NCBI GenBank assembly: GCA_964489015.1
Contig: CAZAXD010000020.1
Location: forward strand, 1-39,226
DNA length: 39,226 nt
Reading direction: 5' to 3'
DNA from: JAPYWM01 sp964489015
Lineage (GTDB): Bacteria > Bacteroidota > Bacteroidia > SpSt-205
This document shows positions 1 through 8,752 of the stretch, one piece after another. The position numbers were made by a program, and so were the translations under genes. The notes beneath the pieces are model-generated. The model searched no databases, was not told the origin of the DNA, and worked only from the letters and a program-made list of their open reading frames with translations. The stretch's first letter is position 1. Every line of letters starts with the position of its first letter.

Positions 1-2
1 CT

Positions 3-1160
3 TTGGCCCTCACTGGTGGTATTGTAGCCATGGTAGGCTTAGGCGTCTCTTTCTGGTTTGATTTAGTGGGGGCTGTAGATGCTGAGCTACGTAGTCAAGG
101 CTTGCCTGACTGGTTTTTTGCGGCTTTGGCGGAAGATCGCATTGCTATAGCTCAGCGCTCTACCCTGACCACTCTTTTCTGGCTGTTACTAGCAGGGGGG
201 GTTCTGGGAGCCTATGCCCAGCGCTATGTACGTTCGTCCCCCAGCCTTCTGGCGCTAGCTGTACTCATTTTAGCGGACGGGTGGCTGGTTAATGGCCGAT
301 ACTTTCCGCGTCAGGAGACTTATATGCGAAATGTGGAGTTTCCGACAGATCCGCCTAAACAGCCTTATGAACGTTATTTGGAAGAGACCGATTCTAGCTT
401 TTATCGAATTTTGCCCTATCATACGGCCCCTTTTACGGATGCACGGCCAGCCGTGTACTTGGAAGATGCCGGAGGCTATCATCCGGCCAAGCTTAAGCGC
501 TATCAGCAGCTCATAGAAACCCATTTAGCCCGGCTAGAACCTGGCGTTTTGCGGATGCTTGGTGTTCGTTATATCACGGGCCGGGCGGATAGGCCGCTGC
601 CTATAACGGGCCTAGATAGCCTCCAAACCTTCCCTGATGGCGTGACGCTCTATCGCTTGCCTAGCCCTGTACAGGCGGCATGGCTGGCGGAGTCTGTAGC
701 GGTTTATCCACGCATCGACCAGACCCTAGATAGCTTGACACGACATGACCTAGCGCGCGTAGCCGTTTTAGCTGAAAAAGATTTCCAAATGCTGCCCCTT
801 AGGCCGGAGTCTGCGCCTCTGGACAGTGTAGAAGGAGTCATGGTGATCCAACGTAGTCCCGCTTACGAGATCAAACTGACCGTTCGCACGCAGCGTCCCC
901 GGCTGCTGGTCCTGAGCGAAATTCATTATCCGCCGGACTGGGTGGCCTTGGTAGACGGGGTGCCCACTCCCATCGTGTATGCGAACTTCGTCTTAAGAGG
1001 GGTGGTAGTACCAGCGGGGCAGCATGAGGTGCGAGTCGTCAATCAGAGCGCTGTCCATGCGAAGGGGAGTCGCTTGTCGCTGGTGGGGTCGGTCGCAGCC
1101 TGGTTACTGGCCTTGGGGGCTGTCGCATCGCTTTTATGGCGGCGGAAGCAGTCGGCTTAG
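3..1160 (+). CDS. YfhO-family membrane protein, C-terminal part (5' end outside window)
   Basis: The reading frame is open to the left edge, so only the last 385 or so residues are visible. Three hydrophobic segments lie near residues 5-25, 55-71 and 82-97. A long soluble part follows, then a last hydrophobic segment near 360-380 and a basic end (LLWRRKQSA). This matches the C-terminal half of Bacteroidota YfhO-type proteins: multi-pass membrane proteins resembling glycosyltransferases, with an extracytoplasmic beta-rich domain before the last helix. The sequence around RPRLLVLSEIHYPPDWVALV and the following VDG is typical of that end domain. Family members are linked to glycosylation of cell-envelope polymers, but substrate and reaction cannot be read here. 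The 3' end overlaps the next gene by 25 bp, so the two are probably co-transcribed. Family assignment is fairly sure; function is not. Confidence 0.8.
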   Translation: MALTGGIVAMVGLGVSFWFDLVGAVDAELRSQGLPDWFFAALAEDRIAIAQRSTLTTLFWLLLAGGVLGAYAQRYVRSSPSLLALAVLILADGWLVNGRYFPRQETYMRNVEFPTDPPKQPYERYLEETDSSFYRILPYHTAPFTDARPAVYLEDAGGYHPAKLKRYQQLIETHLARLEPGVLRMLGVRYITGRADRPLPITGLDSLQTFPDGVTLYRLPSPVQAAWLAESVAVYPRIDQTLDSLTRHDLARVAVLAEKDFQMLPLRPESAPLDSVEGVMVIQRSPAYEIKLTVRTQRPRLLVLSEIHYPPDWVALVDGVPTPIVYANFVLRGVVVPAGQHEVRVVNQSAVHAKGSRLSLVGSVAAWLLALGAVASLLWRRKQSA

Positions 1161-2365
1161 TTTGTGCGGTCTCTGCTCTCACGCCGCGCCTGCGGTTTGT
1201 GCTCTCGACGATCTTTGAGCAGTGGCTACGCATTCCGGTCGTGGTGACGACCGAGCCGGTCCGGTACCAGCGGGTGCATCTGGCCTGTGGTATTCGGGTG
1301 CCCCGGGCCCTCGAGCTACCCCTTCATCCGCTTTTACAAGGGCGAGGCACCGCCTTCTACCTGTCGAAGTGGGATGAGGCGGGATTCTTTCCGCTCAAGG
1401 ACGCTGACTACTCGCATGATCTACTGGCTATGGCGTTTTATGTGCTGTCGCTGTATCCCCTGTACGAGTGGCCTTATGGTTATGACGAATGGGGACTTTA
1501 TGCTTGGGACCGAGCTCCCTTTTATGAGGCGCCTTTTTGGGCACAGCCGTTTTTGCAGGAGCATGTTTACCGGCTCTTGGATGCCATAGGTTTTTCTTTT
1601 CAGAGGCCAGGCTTTACGTGGGAGGTGGGCTGGGATATTGATCACCCGTATGCGTGGCGGGGGCGCTGGGGTCTTCGGTGGTGGGCTGGTGGTATTCGAC
1701 GGCGAAACCTCTCCCAGCGACTGCTGGCTCAGCTTGGACGCGTGCACGACCCTTATGATACGTTGGCCGAGATACAGGCTACGTTTCGACCTCAACATAG
1801 CCGATTTTTCTTTTTGATGTCGAGCCGGCACCGACTGGATAGTTTGGTATCGCCCCAGCACCCCGTCTGGAAGCAGCTAGCAGGCCAGCTACTTAGGCAA
1901 GGGTATTCGGTCGGCTTACATCCGTCTTATTGCGCGCGTGAAAAGCCTGCATTTATTCGGCGGGAAAAGACCCGCTTAGAGCGGCTCCTGAATCGTCCCG
2001 TTACCTGTAGCCGTCAGCACTATCTGCGATATTTCTGGCCTGATACGTTTTATCACTTAGCGGCGGCGGGTATACAGGCTGACTATTCCTTAGCCTTTCC
2101 GGCGCGGAGTGGATTTTTATTGGGCGTAGCCCTTCCGACAGCCCTTTATGATGCCAAGCGGGAGCGCCCGCTGCCCTTAAACTTCTGGCCGCCGGCTCTG
2201 ATGGATCAAGTTTACCTTCGGACGGGTGACATCGAGGGCTTAGCCCATGAAATCCAGCGACTCTACACCCTCTTGCGTCAGACAGGCGGCCATTTGCACC
2301 TGATTTGGCACAATTCGACCTGGGAAGCGGCAGAGCCGCTTAGAGCCTTAGCTAACGCTTGCTAG
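1136..2365 (+). CDS. NodB-like polysaccharide deacetylase-family protein (DUF7033-type)
   Basis: This 409-residue protein resembles the Bacteroidota proteins with an N-terminal DUF7033-like region and a C-terminal NodB-like (carbohydrate esterase 4) barrel. Visible marks are WDIDHPY, which fits the metal-binding Asp pair at the first strand, LHPSYCA in the middle, SRQHYLRY, DYSLAFPARSGFLLG and a final HLHLIWHNSTW. No signal peptide is evident, so it may act inside the cell. Proteins of this type are usually found in polysaccharide loci; the substrate cannot be deduced. The ATG at 1136 lies inside the end of the upstream YfhO gene (25-bp overlap). No better in-frame start was found, although the first 15 or so residues look poorly conserved. 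The 3' end overlaps the opposing TPR gene tail-to-tail by 14 bp. Confidence 0.75.
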   Translation: MAAEAVGLVCAVSALTPRLRFVLSTIFEQWLRIPVVVTTEPVRYQRVHLACGIRVPRALELPLHPLLQGRGTAFYLSKWDEAGFFPLKDADYSHDLLAMAFYVLSLYPLYEWPYGYDEWGLYAWDRAPFYEAPFWAQPFLQEHVYRLLDAIGFSFQRPGFTWEVGWDIDHPYAWRGRWGLRWWAGGIRRRNLSQRLLAQLGRVHDPYDTLAEIQATFRPQHSRFFFLMSSRHRLDSLVSPQHPVWKQLAGQLLRQGYSVGLHPSYCAREKPAFIRREKTRLERLLNRPVTCSRQHYLRYFWPDTFYHLAAAGIQADYSLAFPARSGFLLGVALPTALYDAKRERPLPLNFWPPALMDQVYLRTGDIEGLAHEIQRLYTLLRQTGGHLHLIWHNSTWEAAEPLRALANAC

Positions 2366-5309
2366 ACTTTTTCTTTTTGGGCTCGTTGGCTGGGGGGGGT
2401 GCGGGTGGCGGCAGGGTCTCCAACAGCGCTCGGGCTTCGTCTTTGATGTGAGGCGATGGCGCCGCCTCAATGAGGTTTTCTAAAAGCTTTTTAGCAGAGC
2501 TGCGTTTATTTTCGGCAATGAAGATTCGGGCCAAAATCAGATAGGAGGCCGCGCGTGGGGTTGGATACGCAACGTACTGGTCACGTAGGGTACAAATCGC
2601 TTCGCGAGCCTCATCAAATCGCCCTTCTTTGTACAGGAGGCGTGCAGTATGGTAGAGGGCTTCGGCTGCCCAGAGGTTTTTCTCTAGGCGAACCGCCTGG
2701 CGGAGATAATCGAGGGCCTTGTCTGGCCGGCTGCTTTTGTCTTCGGCTAGAGCGAGCCGCAGCAGGGCCTGCTGTCTCAAAAAAGTAGGCAAGAGAGAGT
2801 CGCTCAAAAGATCATGGAGAAGCTGGCGCGCTTTGTCAGGCTGGTCGGCGGCTAGGTAGAGTTCGGCCCACCGGATGACAGCCTGCCGGAAGGGCAGGCT
2901 TTGCGTCGGAAGCCTGGTGAGCAGGGTTTCCTGGCAGGCGATGGCATGCTCGTAAGCGCCTCGGGCCTCATGAAGGAGGACGAGCCGTTCGAGGGCCTGC
3001 AGGCCATAGGTCGGATCCGGAATGAGCGACTCGTAGCTAGCCAGGGCGCCGGCCGAATCCTTTTGCATTTCCGCACTGTAGGCGAGCCACCATCGAGCCG
3101 ATGTGAAATGGGGATACGTCTGCGCTAGGCGTTTGGCTTCTGTGCTGAGCTTGTCCCAGCGCTCCTGAGCTGCCAGAGCTTCTAGCTGTTGCTGCTCAAA
3201 AGTCAGGCGCGTGGCGCTTTCGGCTGGGAGTCCGCTGATGAAATCAGCGTACACCCGGTCATATTCCGCCGGGGAAAGGACAGAACGGAGGGCTTCTAAA
3301 GCTAATTGCGCGGCTTCTGTGTGATCGGGATGTTTCTCGAGGACTTCCTTCAAAAGCGGCACCGCTTTAGTGAGGTTTTTCTCCTCTGCTAATCCGATCC
3401 CCAGGTAAGCCTTGGCTAAAGGCCTTAGGGGAGAGTTCGGATGGTGACGTAACAAAAGCTGGGCCGCTTCTCGTACGCAAGCTGGCTGACCGAGCCATTC
3501 ACTACATAGCTTACAGCGTAAAATCAGTAGCTCATCGGCCCCTGCCAGTGACGGTGAAACCTCCTGCAGGAGGCTTTCAGCTTGCTTGTAGCGCTCTAAG
3601 CGCATAAAGCTGAGCGCTAAGTAGTACCGGGCTTGTGTCTGGTTGGGATCCCGTTTCAAGAGCTCTTCAAGAAGCGGAATCACCTCCTGGTACTTTTTCT
3701 GCAGGAAATGCGCGCTAGCTGTCAAAAAGAGCACTTGCTGGCCTTTCTCTTCGGTAGACTTATAAGTCTTTCGCAGCGGATTCAGGACTCGAAGAGCCTC
3801 TTCGGCTTTGTTTTGCCGAAGAAGGGTCCACGCTAAAAAGATCTGGGCTTCTCCTCTCTGCGGGTGGCGGGTACTGCCTGGATGTCTTAGGAAGCGTTGG
3901 TAGCGCTCCTCTGCTTGGGCGTATTGTCCTTGGCGGTAGGCGGCTTCGGCGCTCCAAAGTAGCGCGGTCGGCGTCAAGGGGCCGTTGAGGGCCGCAGCTT
4001 GACTAAAGGAGGCCTGCGCGGCTTCCCAGGCCTCGTGACTCCAGGCGGTGAATCCTTTCATGAGCAGCGCTTGCTGCCGAGCTGCGAGAAAGCTCTCTGT
4101 CGTTTCGTCTCCCAGAATCCGTAGGGCCTCATCGTAGTTCTTATCCAAGATGTGGAAATAAGCCAGATAAAGCCGGATAGCCTGTACCTTAGGGGGCGGT
4201 AGAGTTTCCTGGAGAAGGGCAGATAGGGCGGGAATACCCACGGCGGGGTTCTGGAGTTTCCAAGCCAAAAAGCCGAGGAGCTCTAGGCTAAGAGCCCGAG
4301 GGGGCCCCGGTCGACTGGTAGCCGCCTTGGCCCAAATGAGGGCCTCTTCCAGACGATTTTGCTTGGTGAATACGGACGCTAAGCCCAAGGCGACCCAGCC
4401 GCCTAAGCTGTCTTCTCGGTCGGAGAGGGCTTCCCAGCTGGCCAAGGCGCGCTCGTAATGCCCGCTTTCACTCCAGCAGATACCTATCCATAGCTTGGCT
4501 AGAGGGTGGGCAACTTGGAGCGACTCTGCAGCGCCGCAGAGCCCGCCTTGTGCTAAGCTCACCCCGACAAAGGGCCACAAAGTGTCCGCATAAAGTGGTG
4601 GTGGTCTGAGGGCGCGCCAGCGTTCTGCCGCCTTCGCTAGTCTATTTGGGTCCGGGAGCTTAGCCAAGCTGTAGGCCAGCCACAAGGGCGCTGCCTGCGC
4701 ATAAGGGGTTTTCGTCTGAACCGCCTCTAAATGGGAGGCCGCTTGCCGGTAGTCACCCCGTTCGTAGTAGAGGATTCCCAGGTAAAAGTTGGCTGGGTCG
4801 TGAAAGGGGCCGACCTTTTCGCTCAAGGGCCGCAAATGCTCTAAAGCTTTCTGGCTTGCTTTCTGGACAAAGGCCGCATAGCCCATTAGGAAGTGACCTT
4901 CCGCTTGAAGCGTCTGGGGCAGACTGCGATAGTCTAAAGCCTGACCGAGTTCGAGCACCTCCTGATACCTTTGGCGCAGGAAGGCGTATTTGAGCCCGTG
5001 AAAACGCGCAAGATCGCTCCGGTAAGAGGGCTGAATTGCTTCGGCATAAGACGCCAGCGCTTCGGCGCTGCCTTCTCGCAATAGGTCATAAACGGCATAC
5101 TCGACCCACCAGTCGGGTAGGACTGAGGGCGGCGCTTGCGGAAGCAGCGAAGGTACTCGCTGGCCGTACGCCTCCGCTACCTGGCGGGCTGCACTAAAAG
5201 CGCCGTGTTCAGCTAGATCGTGGCCCTGCCAGAAAAACCTTTCAGCTGACCACCGCATGGGTAGCTGCTGGGCCCAAATCAGCGCCAAGAAGCATAAAAC
5301 CTTTGCCAT
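2352..5309 (-). CDS. Exported tetratricopeptide-repeat protein, last gene of the dcw operon
   Basis: This 985-residue protein is built almost entirely of TPR-like helix pairs; AEGHFLMGYAAF, AKAYLGIGLAEE, QARYYLALSFMRLERY and AEALYHTARLLYKEGRFDEA are clear examples. I take the start at the ATG at 5309 because it opens with a short signal peptide (MAKVLCFLALIWAQ). The 31 codons upstream in this frame look like non-coding shadow of the preceding gene. The end is a low-complexity tail rich in Pro and then Lys (PPPAPPPANEPKKKK). It starts 31 bp inside the CHAD gene and so belongs to the mraZ operon. By location it probably forms a periplasmic scaffold or a tether for wall enzymes, but that is inference. 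Large TPR proteins of this kind are common in Bacteroidota and have no assigned role. Confidence 0.8.
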   Translation of the reverse strand: MAKVLCFLALIWAQQLPMRWSAERFFWQGHDLAEHGAFSAARQVAEAYGQRVPSLLPQAPPSVLPDWWVEYAVYDLLREGSAEALASYAEAIQPSYRSDLARFHGLKYAFLRQRYQEVLELGQALDYRSLPQTLQAEGHFLMGYAAFVQKASQKALEHLRPLSEKVGPFHDPANFYLGILYYERGDYRQAASHLEAVQTKTPYAQAAPLWLAYSLAKLPDPNRLAKAAERWRALRPPPLYADTLWPFVGVSLAQGGLCGAAESLQVAHPLAKLWIGICWSESGHYERALASWEALSDREDSLGGWVALGLASVFTKQNRLEEALIWAKAATSRPGPPRALSLELLGFLAWKLQNPAVGIPALSALLQETLPPPKVQAIRLYLAYFHILDKNYDEALRILGDETTESFLAARQQALLMKGFTAWSHEAWEAAQASFSQAAALNGPLTPTALLWSAEAAYRQGQYAQAEERYQRFLRHPGSTRHPQRGEAQIFLAWTLLRQNKAEEALRVLNPLRKTYKSTEEKGQQVLFLTASAHFLQKKYQEVIPLLEELLKRDPNQTQARYYLALSFMRLERYKQAESLLQEVSPSLAGADELLILRCKLCSEWLGQPACVREAAQLLLRHHPNSPLRPLAKAYLGIGLAEEKNLTKAVPLLKEVLEKHPDHTEAAQLALEALRSVLSPAEYDRVYADFISGLPAESATRLTFEQQQLEALAAQERWDKLSTEAKRLAQTYPHFTSARWWLAYSAEMQKDSAGALASYESLIPDPTYGLQALERLVLLHEARGAYEHAIACQETLLTRLPTQSLPFRQAVIRWAELYLAADQPDKARQLLHDLLSDSLLPTFLRQQALLRLALAEDKSSRPDKALDYLRQAVRLEKNLWAAEALYHTARLLYKEGRFDEAREAICTLRDQYVAYPTPRAASYLILARIFIAENKRSSAKKLLENLIEAAPSPHIKDEARALLETLPPPAPPPANEPKKKKSSKR

Positions 5310-5986
5310 AATGCTATTGCCTGCTCTTTGGCTTCCAACTGCTTTTTTCGAAAGTGTCTCAAGGCTTCCTCCTGCGGGAAGTGCTTTTCTAGCCAAGCGC
5401 AAAGTTGATAATAATCATGCGCTTGGCCTAAGGCTTTGGGAAGTTCTGGCGGGGGGACTATCGGCATATCGGCTATGGTGCTCGCCAGCTCCCAGGCTCG
5501 TAAATACCTTCGCAATTCGTGCAGGCGCTCCGCTTCGTAAGGTCCTTCCCACCAGGCCTGTAGGAGGGCTTGTGTGTCTGAGAGCCAGCGATGCACTTGA
5601 TGGGTCCACATCTGCTGAAATGGGTGCTGGGTCGGCTCATATGGAAATCGCCTTTTCCACAAACGCAACCGCAGGCGTGTCCCCTTCTTCTCGGCTTTCC
5701 AGTAGGTCTTTAGTCGTTTTAGGCTTTTACGCTTTTGATCTTTGAGCTTTTGGCGTGCCTCCTTAGATAGCGAGCCCGCTTCCCTTCTGAAATTATCAAA
5801 CTTACGGACGCGCCCGGCTAGTTTGTAAAGAGTGAGTAGCGGTGGAAAGGAAGGAGGGGGATTGGGATGGGTGTAAAGGCTTAGGAAAGCCTGGCTACGC
5901 TTGTAGGCCCGGCGAAAGCGGTAGATAGCCTTTCTCGAAAAGGGCTTAGGGGAGGGGAGGGAAAGGGGGCGGTGTGCCTTTTTCAT
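5279..5986 (-). CDS. Small CHAD-domain protein in the dcw operon
   Basis: The 235-residue basic protein shows the two-fold helical pattern of CHAD domains. The first half has FRRAYKRSQAFLSLY (residues 24-38) and LYKLAGRVRKFDNF (53-66), matching the conserved HxLRVxxRRLR and LGxxRDxDV segments. The second half has LHELRRYLRAWEL (155-167) and LPKALGQAHDYYQL (182-195), matching LHxLRxxxKxLRY and LGxxxDxxxL. CHAD domains are alpha-helical, bind inorganic polyphosphate with basic surfaces, and often sit beside CYTH triphosphatases; no CYTH partner is seen here. The gene overlaps murD by 41 bp and the TPR gene by 31 bp, so it is translated with wall-synthesis genes. No signal peptide is seen, so it is probably cytoplasmic. 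The family call rests on the pattern only; it could instead be another Lys/Arg-rich helical protein. Confidence 0.65.
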   Translation of the reverse strand: MKKAHRPLSLPSPKPFSRKAIYRFRRAYKRSQAFLSLYTHPNPPPSFPPLLTLYKLAGRVRKFDNFRREAGSLSKEARQKLKDQKRKSLKRLKTYWKAEKKGTRLRLRLWKRRFPYEPTQHPFQQMWTHQVHRWLSDTQALLQAWWEGPYEAERLHELRRYLRAWELASTIADMPIVPPPELPKALGQAHDYYQLCAWLEKHFPQEEALRHFRKKQLEAKEQAIALWQRFYASWR

Positions 5987-7349
5987 AGCTCTGCGCTAGG
6001 GCTTGAACAGCCTGCACGAAGGCTTCACCGCGATCGGCATAGCTCTTATACCAGTCGAAGCTGGCACAAGCCGGAGAAAGTAGAACTACATCCCCGGGCT
6101 GGGCGAGCTTATCAGCCATGGCTACCGCTTCTTCCATGCTAAGGGCCCGCCGAATGATCGTAACTTGATCCTGAAAGGCCTCTTCTAGCCGGTAGACATC
6201 CTCACCGATGAGAATGAGGGCTTTGACCCGAACGGCCACGATGCCTAGCAAGGGGCCGTAGTCATTTCCTTTATCACGACCGCCAGCGATCCAGATAATT
6301 GGCTGATGAAAGCTATTGAGCGCGTACCAGGTTGAGTCAACGGTCGTGCTCTTAGAATCATTCACGTAGCTTACGCCGCGTACTGTGCCGGCCGGCTGGA
6401 GGCGATGCGGTAGCTTTTGAAGCGTTTGAAGCCCTTTCCGAAGCTCCGGTCGCCGAATCTCCGACAAGCGGGCCCCAATAATCGCAGCCAAGCTATTTTT
6501 TCGCTCGGGCGTCGTCTGCAGTGAGGTCTCCTCGTACGAGATCTCAAATCGCTCTTCATCTTGTAAGTCTTTCATATCGCAAATGAGTTTTTGGTTTTCT
6601 GTCCAAGCATGGCAAGGCTCACGGTATACCTCCCGATAAATCCAGCGTCGGGCTCGGATATGTAGCCGATCCAGGTAAGCTTGCAGTAAGACGCTGTCGC
6701 CGTCATAAATCAAATGATCAGTCGGCAAAAGGCGCTCTAGGGAGCGCAGCTTAGCTTCGGCGTAGGCGTCTAGCGTGCCGTGCCAGTCTAAATGGTTAGG
6801 GCTGAAGTTTGTGACGATCGCTAGGTCGGGCTTGAGCGTGGGAGAGTCCCAGAGCTGGAACGAACTCGCTTCGATCACGAAATGCGTCGCCTCTGGATGC
6901 TCAAGCAGAGCAAAGCCCCAGCTGTAGCCGATATTACCCGCTGCTACGGCGTAGAGCCCACCTGTGCGCAGTAGATGCGTCAGGAAGCTCGTTGTCGTGC
7001 TTTTGCCATTGGTTCCAGTGACGAGATAAAACCGCTTGTCAGGGGGGAGGTGTCGATAAGCCCATTCTAAATCAGAAATGACCGGTATGCCGTGGAGAAG
7101 GAGGGCTTGCAGGACCGGGTGATGCGGCGCAATGCCCGGGCTCCGCACGACTAGTGCACACTGGCTTAGGTACGTCCAAGGTTCGCTTGTCACGACCCAT
7201 GATAGACCTGCCTGCTGAAGGCGGTTTCGATAAGACTCTGCCGGCTCAGCCTCTGTGACTGCTAGTACCGGGTATCCCTTCGCTTGCGCTAGCAGCGCCG
7301 CACCGGTCCCACTTTCGCCTAAGCCCCAAATCCCTACCTTCTCTTTCAT
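5946..7349 (-). CDS. murD: UDP-N-acetylmuramoylalanine--D-glutamate ligase
   Basis: MurD adds D-glutamate to UDP-MurNAc-L-Ala in the cytoplasm, using ATP. The 467-residue length is normal for the family. The Rossmann-like N-terminus has GLGESGTG (residues 9-16). The ATP-binding loop GTNGKST is at 112-118. Also visible are IVTNFSPNHLDWHG, the central-domain metal/ligand region, YVNDSKSTTVDST, and the C-terminal-domain sequences WIAGGRDKGNDY and LLSPACASFDWYKSYADRGEAF. The start codon overlaps the mraY stop by 4 nt (7346-7349), and the last 41 bp overlap the CHAD gene. Those last bases encode a Pro-rich tail (GTPPPFPPLP) that looks dispensable. The assignment is secure. Confidence 0.97.
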   Translation of the reverse strand: MKEKVGIWGLGESGTGAALLAQAKGYPVLAVTEAEPAESYRNRLQQAGLSWVVTSEPWTYLSQCALVVRSPGIAPHHPVLQALLLHGIPVISDLEWAYRHLPPDKRFYLVTGTNGKSTTTSFLTHLLRTGGLYAVAAGNIGYSWGFALLEHPEATHFVIEASSFQLWDSPTLKPDLAIVTNFSPNHLDWHGTLDAYAEAKLRSLERLLPTDHLIYDGDSVLLQAYLDRLHIRARRWIYREVYREPCHAWTENQKLICDMKDLQDEERFEISYEETSLQTTPERKNSLAAIIGARLSEIRRPELRKGLQTLQKLPHRLQPAGTVRGVSYVNDSKSTTVDSTWYALNSFHQPIIWIAGGRDKGNDYGPLLGIVAVRVKALILIGEDVYRLEEAFQDQVTIIRRALSMEEAVAMADKLAQPGDVVLLSPACASFDWYKSYADRGEAFVQAVQALAQSYEKGTPPPFPPLP

Positions 7350-8752
7350 CGCAGCTTTAGGGTTATGAAGGCTAAGCTATTTAGAAGCAAAGCCACGATC
7401 CAGAAGCGAATCACGACTTGCACCTCGTGCCAGCCGCTGAGTTCGTAATGATGGTGTAGGGGAGCCATGCGAAAGATGCGTCGCCCCACCCCATAGCGCC
7501 GCTTGGTGTATCGAAAATACGAAACCTGCATCATAACGGAAACCGTTTCAGCGAAAGAAATTCCGGCTATGAGCGGAAGTAAGAGCTCTTTTTTGATCAT
7601 AAGACTCGTAGCGCCTATGAGTCCACCGACCATTAAGCTTCCCGTATCCCCCATAAAGACCTGAGCCGGATGGGCGTTGTACCACAAAAAGGCTATCAAG
7701 GCCCCAACCATCGCTCCACATACGACCGTCACTTCGCTAGCTTGTGGCAGGTATAGGATATAAAAGTAGTCAGCCCATTGGTGATTGCCTGAAAAGTACG
7801 CGAAAGCTCCTAAGCTTACATACGCGATGATACCTACGCCTGCTGCCAGGCCGTCCAGGCCGTCTGTGAGGTTATAGGCATTACTTGTGGCGGTGATGAT
7901 AAAGAGTATGACAAGCCCATAGATTGCCAAGGCTAGCCAGCGCGGGGGCTTCCAGCTGCCAAATTCGCCATAGACAAGCGTCTGGTCCTTGAGAAACGGG
8001 AGATTCGTTTGGGTGAGGGTGTGGGGGCGGGCTTCTCCGAAGAGGGCTCGGGCTACCGCTAGCCGAAGGGAAGGCGAGACGCCCAGACGCAGGCGGGTGC
8101 CCCCTCGCAAGATGGTATAGGTCGCCGGCGCGGTCTGCGGCTCGTAAGCGACATAGTAATGCCGGTTAGGCGAGAAAGGCTCGTTGTCAACCACAAGCAA
8201 AACATCCCCCCGTTGGAAGCCTGCTTCGCGGAGCGGCGCTGTGAGGGTGATCCGACCGTCTCGGGCCGCCCTTGGCCGAGTGCTGTAAAACGCCGGCTGG
8301 GTTACCATAAAGAGCCACAGAAGCAATGCCCCCCCGATTTGGCCAGCGAGCTTGAGCCGGGCAGGCAAGCCGGCCTTCGACCGCTTGAGCTTAAGCCAGT
8401 CGTCCAAAAAGCCGATGAGTCCTAGCCACAGGGCTAACGCTACCAGGGCCTGTAAGCAAGCACTGTGCCATTCCCCCCACAAAATCAGACCGAGTAAAAA
8501 GCTACTCAAAATGAGAAGGCCGCCCATAGTGGGAGTCCCCTGCTTGTGTGTATGAGTGGCTGGACCATCGGTCCGAATCACCTCCCCAAAGGCCAGCGCT
8601 TTGAGCTTCCGGATAGTCCACGGTCCTAAGAGGTAACCCGCCAATCCAGCGGTGAGGCCAGCCATGAGCGTACGAAAGCTCAGATAATATCCCAGCCTTG
8701 AACCCGGCACATCATACACGCTGTCTAGGTAATGAAGGAGTTCAGCCAGCAT
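7346..8752 (-). CDS. mraY: Phospho-N-acetylmuramoyl-pentapeptide transferase with PDZ-like loop insertion
   Basis: MraY transfers phospho-MurNAc-pentapeptide to undecaprenyl phosphate, making lipid I at the inner membrane. Seen motifs: GPATHTHKQGTPTMGG (residues 63-78), the Asp pair in IGFLDDWLKLKRSKAGL, NAYNLTDGLDGLAAG (291-305), HPAQVFMGDTGSLM and the His cluster APLHHHYELSGW. At 468 residues it is clearly longer than the usual 360-410. The extra sequence, about residues 157-250, sits between two membrane helices and reads like a PDZ core: LREAGFQRGDVLLVVDNEPF followed by ATYTILRGGTRLRLGVSP. Bacteroidota MraY proteins often have a modest insertion here, but a PDZ-like one is unexpected. The gene overlaps murE by 11 bp and murD by 4 nt. 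The enzyme assignment is secure; the PDZ reading is inferred from the pattern. Confidence 0.97.
   Translation of the reverse strand: MLAELLHYLDSVYDVPGSRLGYYLSFRTLMAGLTAGLAGYLLGPWTIRKLKALAFGEVIRTDGPATHTHKQGTPTMGGLLILSSFLLGLILWGEWHSACLQALVALALWLGLIGFLDDWLKLKRSKAGLPARLKLAGQIGGALLLWLFMVTQPAFYSTRPRAARDGRITLTAPLREAGFQRGDVLLVVDNEPFSPNRHYYVAYEPQTAPATYTILRGGTRLRLGVSPSLRLAVARALFGEARPHTLTQTNLPFLKDQTLVYGEFGSWKPPRWLALAIYGLVILFIITATSNAYNLTDGLDGLAAGVGIIAYVSLGAFAYFSGNHQWADYFYILYLPQASEVTVVCGAMVGALIAFLWYNAHPAQVFMGDTGSLMVGGLIGATSLMIKKELLLPLIAGISFAETVSVMMQVSYFRYTKRRYGVGRRIFRMAPLHHHYELSGWHEVQVVIRFWIVALLLNSLAFITLKLR

Noticed and set aside
5257..5745. A 162-codon open frame on the + strand
   Set aside because: It runs antisense through the CHAD gene and the start of the TPR gene, has no recognisable domain and no start-adjacent promoter box; it is a shadow.
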